Below are positions 5,454 to 7,941 of a DNA stretch of 7,941 bases, in pieces. How positions within the stretch are numbered: the stretch's first letter is position 1; the number at the start of each line of letters is the position of its first letter. The notes beneath the pieces were generated by a model, which saw only the letters and a program-made list of their open reading frames with translations, did no database searches and was not told the origin of the DNA. The stretch lies in NCBI GenBank assembly GCA_023136305.1, contig JAGLSF010000086.1, positions 1 to 7,941 of the forward strand, read 5' to 3'. The DNA comes from Spirochaetota bacterium (GTDB lineage: Bacteria > Spirochaetota > B62-G9 > DRHN01). The position numbers and the translations under genes were made by a program.

Positions 5454-6957
5454 AATCTACATTTTCGATACAACACTGCGCGATGGTGAGCAATCGCCCG
5501 GTGCAAGCATGAGTGTGGAACAGAAGATCGAAGTAGCGAAGATACTTGCAAGGAGCGGTGTCGATATCATAGAAGCGGGTTTTCCCATATCATCACCGAA
5601 ACAGTTTGAGGGTGTCAATCGCATTGCAGAGAAGGTACGCGGCCCGGTCATTGCAGGGCTGGCCCGAGCTTTGGAAAAGGACATTTTGTCCTGCTTCGAG
5701 GCTATCAAGCCGGCCAAGAATCGGCGTATACATACGTTTATTGCCACATCGGACATTCACATGACCCACAAGCTCAAGAAATCAAAGGATGAGGTCCTGA
5801 AGCTTGCGGTCGATGCGGTCGCTCTTGCCAAGTCGCTCGTTCCTGATGTTGAATTTTCCGCAGAGGATGCGACGCGCAGCGACTGGGGATTTCTCAAAGA
5901 GATCTACACCGCCGTTATCGAGGCAGGTGCAACCACCATCAACGTTCCCGATACAGTCGGCTATACAACACCTGGAGAGTTCAGAGAACTGATATGCTTT
6001 CTAAAGGAGAACGTAAAGAACATCGATGCCGCGATCATCAGTGTTCACTGCCACAACGATCTGGGCCTTGCCACTGCCAACACCCTTGAAGCCTTCAGGG
6101 CAGGTGCACGCCAGGCTGAAGTGGCTATAAACGGGCTCGGCGAGCGTGCCGGCAACGCCTCCTACGAAGAGGTGGTGATGTCCCTGAGCACAAGAAAGGA
6201 CAATTACAAGTTCGAGACGAACATCAAGTCCGAATACATATACCAGCTCAGCAAGACCCTGATCAATTTTACCGGTATCCACGTACAACCCAATAAAGCG
6301 ATTGTGGGGGAAAATGCCTTTGCCCATGAGGCTGGCATTCATCAGGACGGTATGATCAAGCATCACACGACTTACGAGATTATGCGGCCCGAGTCTATCG
6401 GGCGGCAGAGATCAACCCTCGTTTTAGGACGCCATTCGGGGAAACACGGGCTTGCTGCCCGTTTAAAGGACCTCGGCTACACGCTCGAGAAAAAGGATTT
6501 TGACAAGATATACGAGCGGTTTCTCGAGGTGGCTGACAAGAAACGGGAGGTTTTCGATGAGGACCTCTACGCACTCGTTGAGGAGGAGCTCAGCATTCTC
6601 CCCGAAATCTTCTCTCTCGAGTACTTCAGCGTGGTGACAGGCAACAATGTCATTCCTACTGCCACTGTGAAGCTGAAGAAGAACGGAGAGTATTTTGAGG
6701 AAGCAGCTACCGGTGACGGACCGGTTGATGCCGTGTACAAGGCCATAGAACGTATTACGAACACACCCACCAAGCTTATCAATTATTCCATCAATGCGGT
6801 GACTCACGGCAAGAATGCAATGGGAGGCGTAACCATTTCTGTCTCGAGGGATGACAAAATATACAGGGGGTACAGTGTGGCAACGGATGTCATCGAAGCA
6901 TCCGCCCACGCGCTTCTCAACGCGATCAACAAGATCCTCTACAATCAGGAGAAATGA
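5446..6957 (+). CDS. leuA: 2-isopropylmalate synthase
   Basis: LeuA condenses acetyl-CoA with 2-ketoisovalerate to 2-isopropylmalate, the first step committed to leucine. The 503 residues cover the TIM-barrel catalytic domain with FDTTLRDGEQSPG (7-19; Arg12 and Asp13 at the active site), the metal ligands His201 and His203 in HCHND, the NGLGERAGNA loop, and HEAGIHQDGM (294-303). The linker with LGRHSGKHG leads to the C-terminal leucine-sensing dimer domain (about 390-503) with GDGPVDA (423-429) and the late TDVIEASAHA stretch, so feedback control by leucine is expected. These motifs fit the long LeuA group rather than citramalate or homocitrate synthases. The start at 5446 has AAGGGGAGGG at 5427-5436 and lies inside ilvN (8-base overlap), implying translational coupling. 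The cimA paralogue follows 9 bases after its stop. Confidence 0.96.
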   Translation: MDKIYIFDTTLRDGEQSPGASMSVEQKIEVAKILARSGVDIIEAGFPISSPKQFEGVNRIAEKVRGPVIAGLARALEKDILSCFEAIKPAKNRRIHTFIATSDIHMTHKLKKSKDEVLKLAVDAVALAKSLVPDVEFSAEDATRSDWGFLKEIYTAVIEAGATTINVPDTVGYTTPGEFRELICFLKENVKNIDAAIISVHCHNDLGLATANTLEAFRAGARQAEVAINGLGERAGNASYEEVVMSLSTRKDNYKFETNIKSEYIYQLSKTLINFTGIHVQPNKAIVGENAFAHEAGIHQDGMIKHHTTYEIMRPESIGRQRSTLVLGRHSGKHGLAARLKDLGYTLEKKDFDKIYERFLEVADKKREVFDEDLYALVEEELSILPEIFSLEYFSVVTGNNVIPTATVKLKKNGEYFEEAATGDGPVDAVYKAIERITNTPTKLINYSINAVTHGKNAMGGVTISVSRDDKIYRGYSVATDVIEASAHALLNAINKILYNQEK

Positions 6958-6966
6958 GGTCAGGTC

Positions 6967-7941
6967 ATGGTACAGCTATTTGACACAACTCTCCGTGACG
7001 GAACACAGGGTGAAAAGATAACTTTCTCCAGCGAGGACAAGGTACGCGTCGCGAAGGCACTCGACGATTTCGGGATACACTACATCGAGGGGGGATGGCC
7101 AGGCTCCAACCCAAAGGATATCGCTTTTTTCAAGAAGATAAAGAAAGTACCATTGAAGCAGGCAAAAATAACCGCCTTCGGCAGTACAAGGCGTTCGGGA
7201 AACAAGCCGGAGCATGATCCCAACCTCAAGGCTATTACTGACGCAGGCACGCCTGTGGCCACCATATTCGGAAAGACCTGGGATCTGCACGTGAAGGAGG
7301 CGCTCCGTGTAACACTCAAAGAGAACCTGGCCATGATCGAGGAGTCCGTAACCTATCTCAAATCACGGGGTCTCGAGGTCATCTATGACGCCGAACACTT
7401 TTTTAACGGATACAAGAAAAACCCCTCCTATGCTCTCGAGTCCCTCGAGGCTGCTGCCAGGGGGAAGGCTGATATAATCGTGCTCTGCGACACGAACGGA
7501 GGCACCCTCCCCCATGAACTCGAACCGATTTTCAAGGAGGTGCAAAAGCACATCGACTGTCCGCTCGGTATTCATGCCCACAACGACAGCGGCGTGGGAG
7601 TGGCCCTCACCATTGAAGCGGTGAATCAGGGCGCTGTACATGTGCAGGGCACCTTCAACGGCTACGGTGAACGCTGCGGCAATGCGAACCTCTGCTCGAT
7701 CATTCCCATACTGAAGCTCAAGATGGGCATTGACTGCGTAAGCGATGAAAACCTGCGCAACCTTGCCAGCGTATCCCGGTACATCAGTGAGCTCACAAAC
7801 CTGACCCATGACCTGAAATTGCCCTTCGTCGGTGAGAGCGCCTTTGCCCACAAGGGTGGTATTCACGTTGATGCAGTGATGAAGGACCCGGAGACCTACG
7901 AGCATATCGATCCGGAACTCGTGGGCAACGCTAGACGTGTG
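6967..7941 (+). CDS. cimA: (R)-citramalate synthase, 3' end cut by the window
   Basis: CimA joins pyruvate and acetyl-CoA to (R)-citramalate, giving 2-ketobutyrate for isoleucine without threonine. The 325 visible codons have no stop and run to the last base; the family is about 520-540 residues, so roughly 60% is present. It shares the DRE-TIM barrel with LeuA: FDTTLRDGTQGE (5-16) with Arg10 and Asp11, metal ligands His203 and His205 in HAHND, and NGYGERCGNANL. EGGWPGSNPKD near residue 39 and FAHKGGIHVDAV are, to my knowledge, typical of the CimA subgroup and unlike LeuA or NifV. The regulatory domain is out of view, so isoleucine sensing cannot be checked. The start at 6967 has GAGGT at 6956-6960, overlapping the leuA stop codon, so it is in the same operon. 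A homologue of unknown acceptor specificity is the main alternative. Confidence 0.93.
   Translation, partial: MVQLFDTTLRDGTQGEKITFSSEDKVRVAKALDDFGIHYIEGGWPGSNPKDIAFFKKIKKVPLKQAKITAFGSTRRSGNKPEHDPNLKAITDAGTPVATIFGKTWDLHVKEALRVTLKENLAMIEESVTYLKSRGLEVIYDAEHFFNGYKKNPSYALESLEAAARGKADIIVLCDTNGGTLPHELEPIFKEVQKHIDCPLGIHAHNDSGVGVALTIEAVNQGAVHVQGTFNGYGERCGNANLCSIIPILKLKMGIDCVSDENLRNLASVSRYISELTNLTHDLKLPFVGESAFAHKGGIHVDAVMKDPETYEHIDPELVGNARRV

Overview
The window carries a branched-chain amino acid biosynthesis operon on the + strand, reading left to right: a leader peptide with a transcription attenuator, then ilvD, ilvB, ilvN, leuA and the first 325 codons of cimA, which runs off the right edge. A divergent PfkB-family sugar kinase gene on the - strand lies to the left. 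Base composition looks balanced, roughly half G+C. The gene order, the protein sequences and a REP-like palindrome between two genes suggest a Gram-negative, deltaproteobacterium-like anaerobe. That placement is inference; no taxonomic marker gene is present.

Layout. 1-116 holds no gene I can identify, only a gapped inverted repeat. 117-1034 (-) is the PfkB kinase. 1035-1354 is the divergent control region. It contains a good sigma-70-type promoter (TTGACA at 1075-1080), a 36-codon leader ORF (1169-1279) with 11 Ile/Leu/Val codons in a row of 12, and overlapping antiterminator and terminator hairpins (1277-1328). The structural genes follow: ilvD 1355-3025, ilvB 3116-4870, ilvN 4944-5453, leuA 5446-6957 (overlaps ilvN by 8 bases) and cimA from 6967.

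How the genes work together. CimA makes citramalate from pyruvate and acetyl-CoA, the threonine-independent entry to isoleucine. IlvB/IlvN form acetohydroxyacid synthase and IlvD is the dihydroxyacid dehydratase shared by the Val and Ile branches. LeuA starts the Leu branch. No ilvC, ilvE, ilvA or leuBCD is seen here, so the ketol-acid reductoisomerase, the transaminase and the LeuCDB enzymes (used for both citramalate and isopropylmalate) must lie beyond the right edge or elsewhere. The leader's Ile, Leu and Val codons match the three end products served by the operon.

Most notable items: (i) a clearly readable ilv-type attenuator in which the leader stop codon lies inside the antiterminator arm; (ii) an approximately 18-residue cysteine-rich insertion in IlvB just after the ThDP-binding region; (iii) a double palindrome between ilvB and ilvN. 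The rest is ordinary, well-recognised metabolism. I see no mobile element gene, CRISPR array, rRNA or tRNA.
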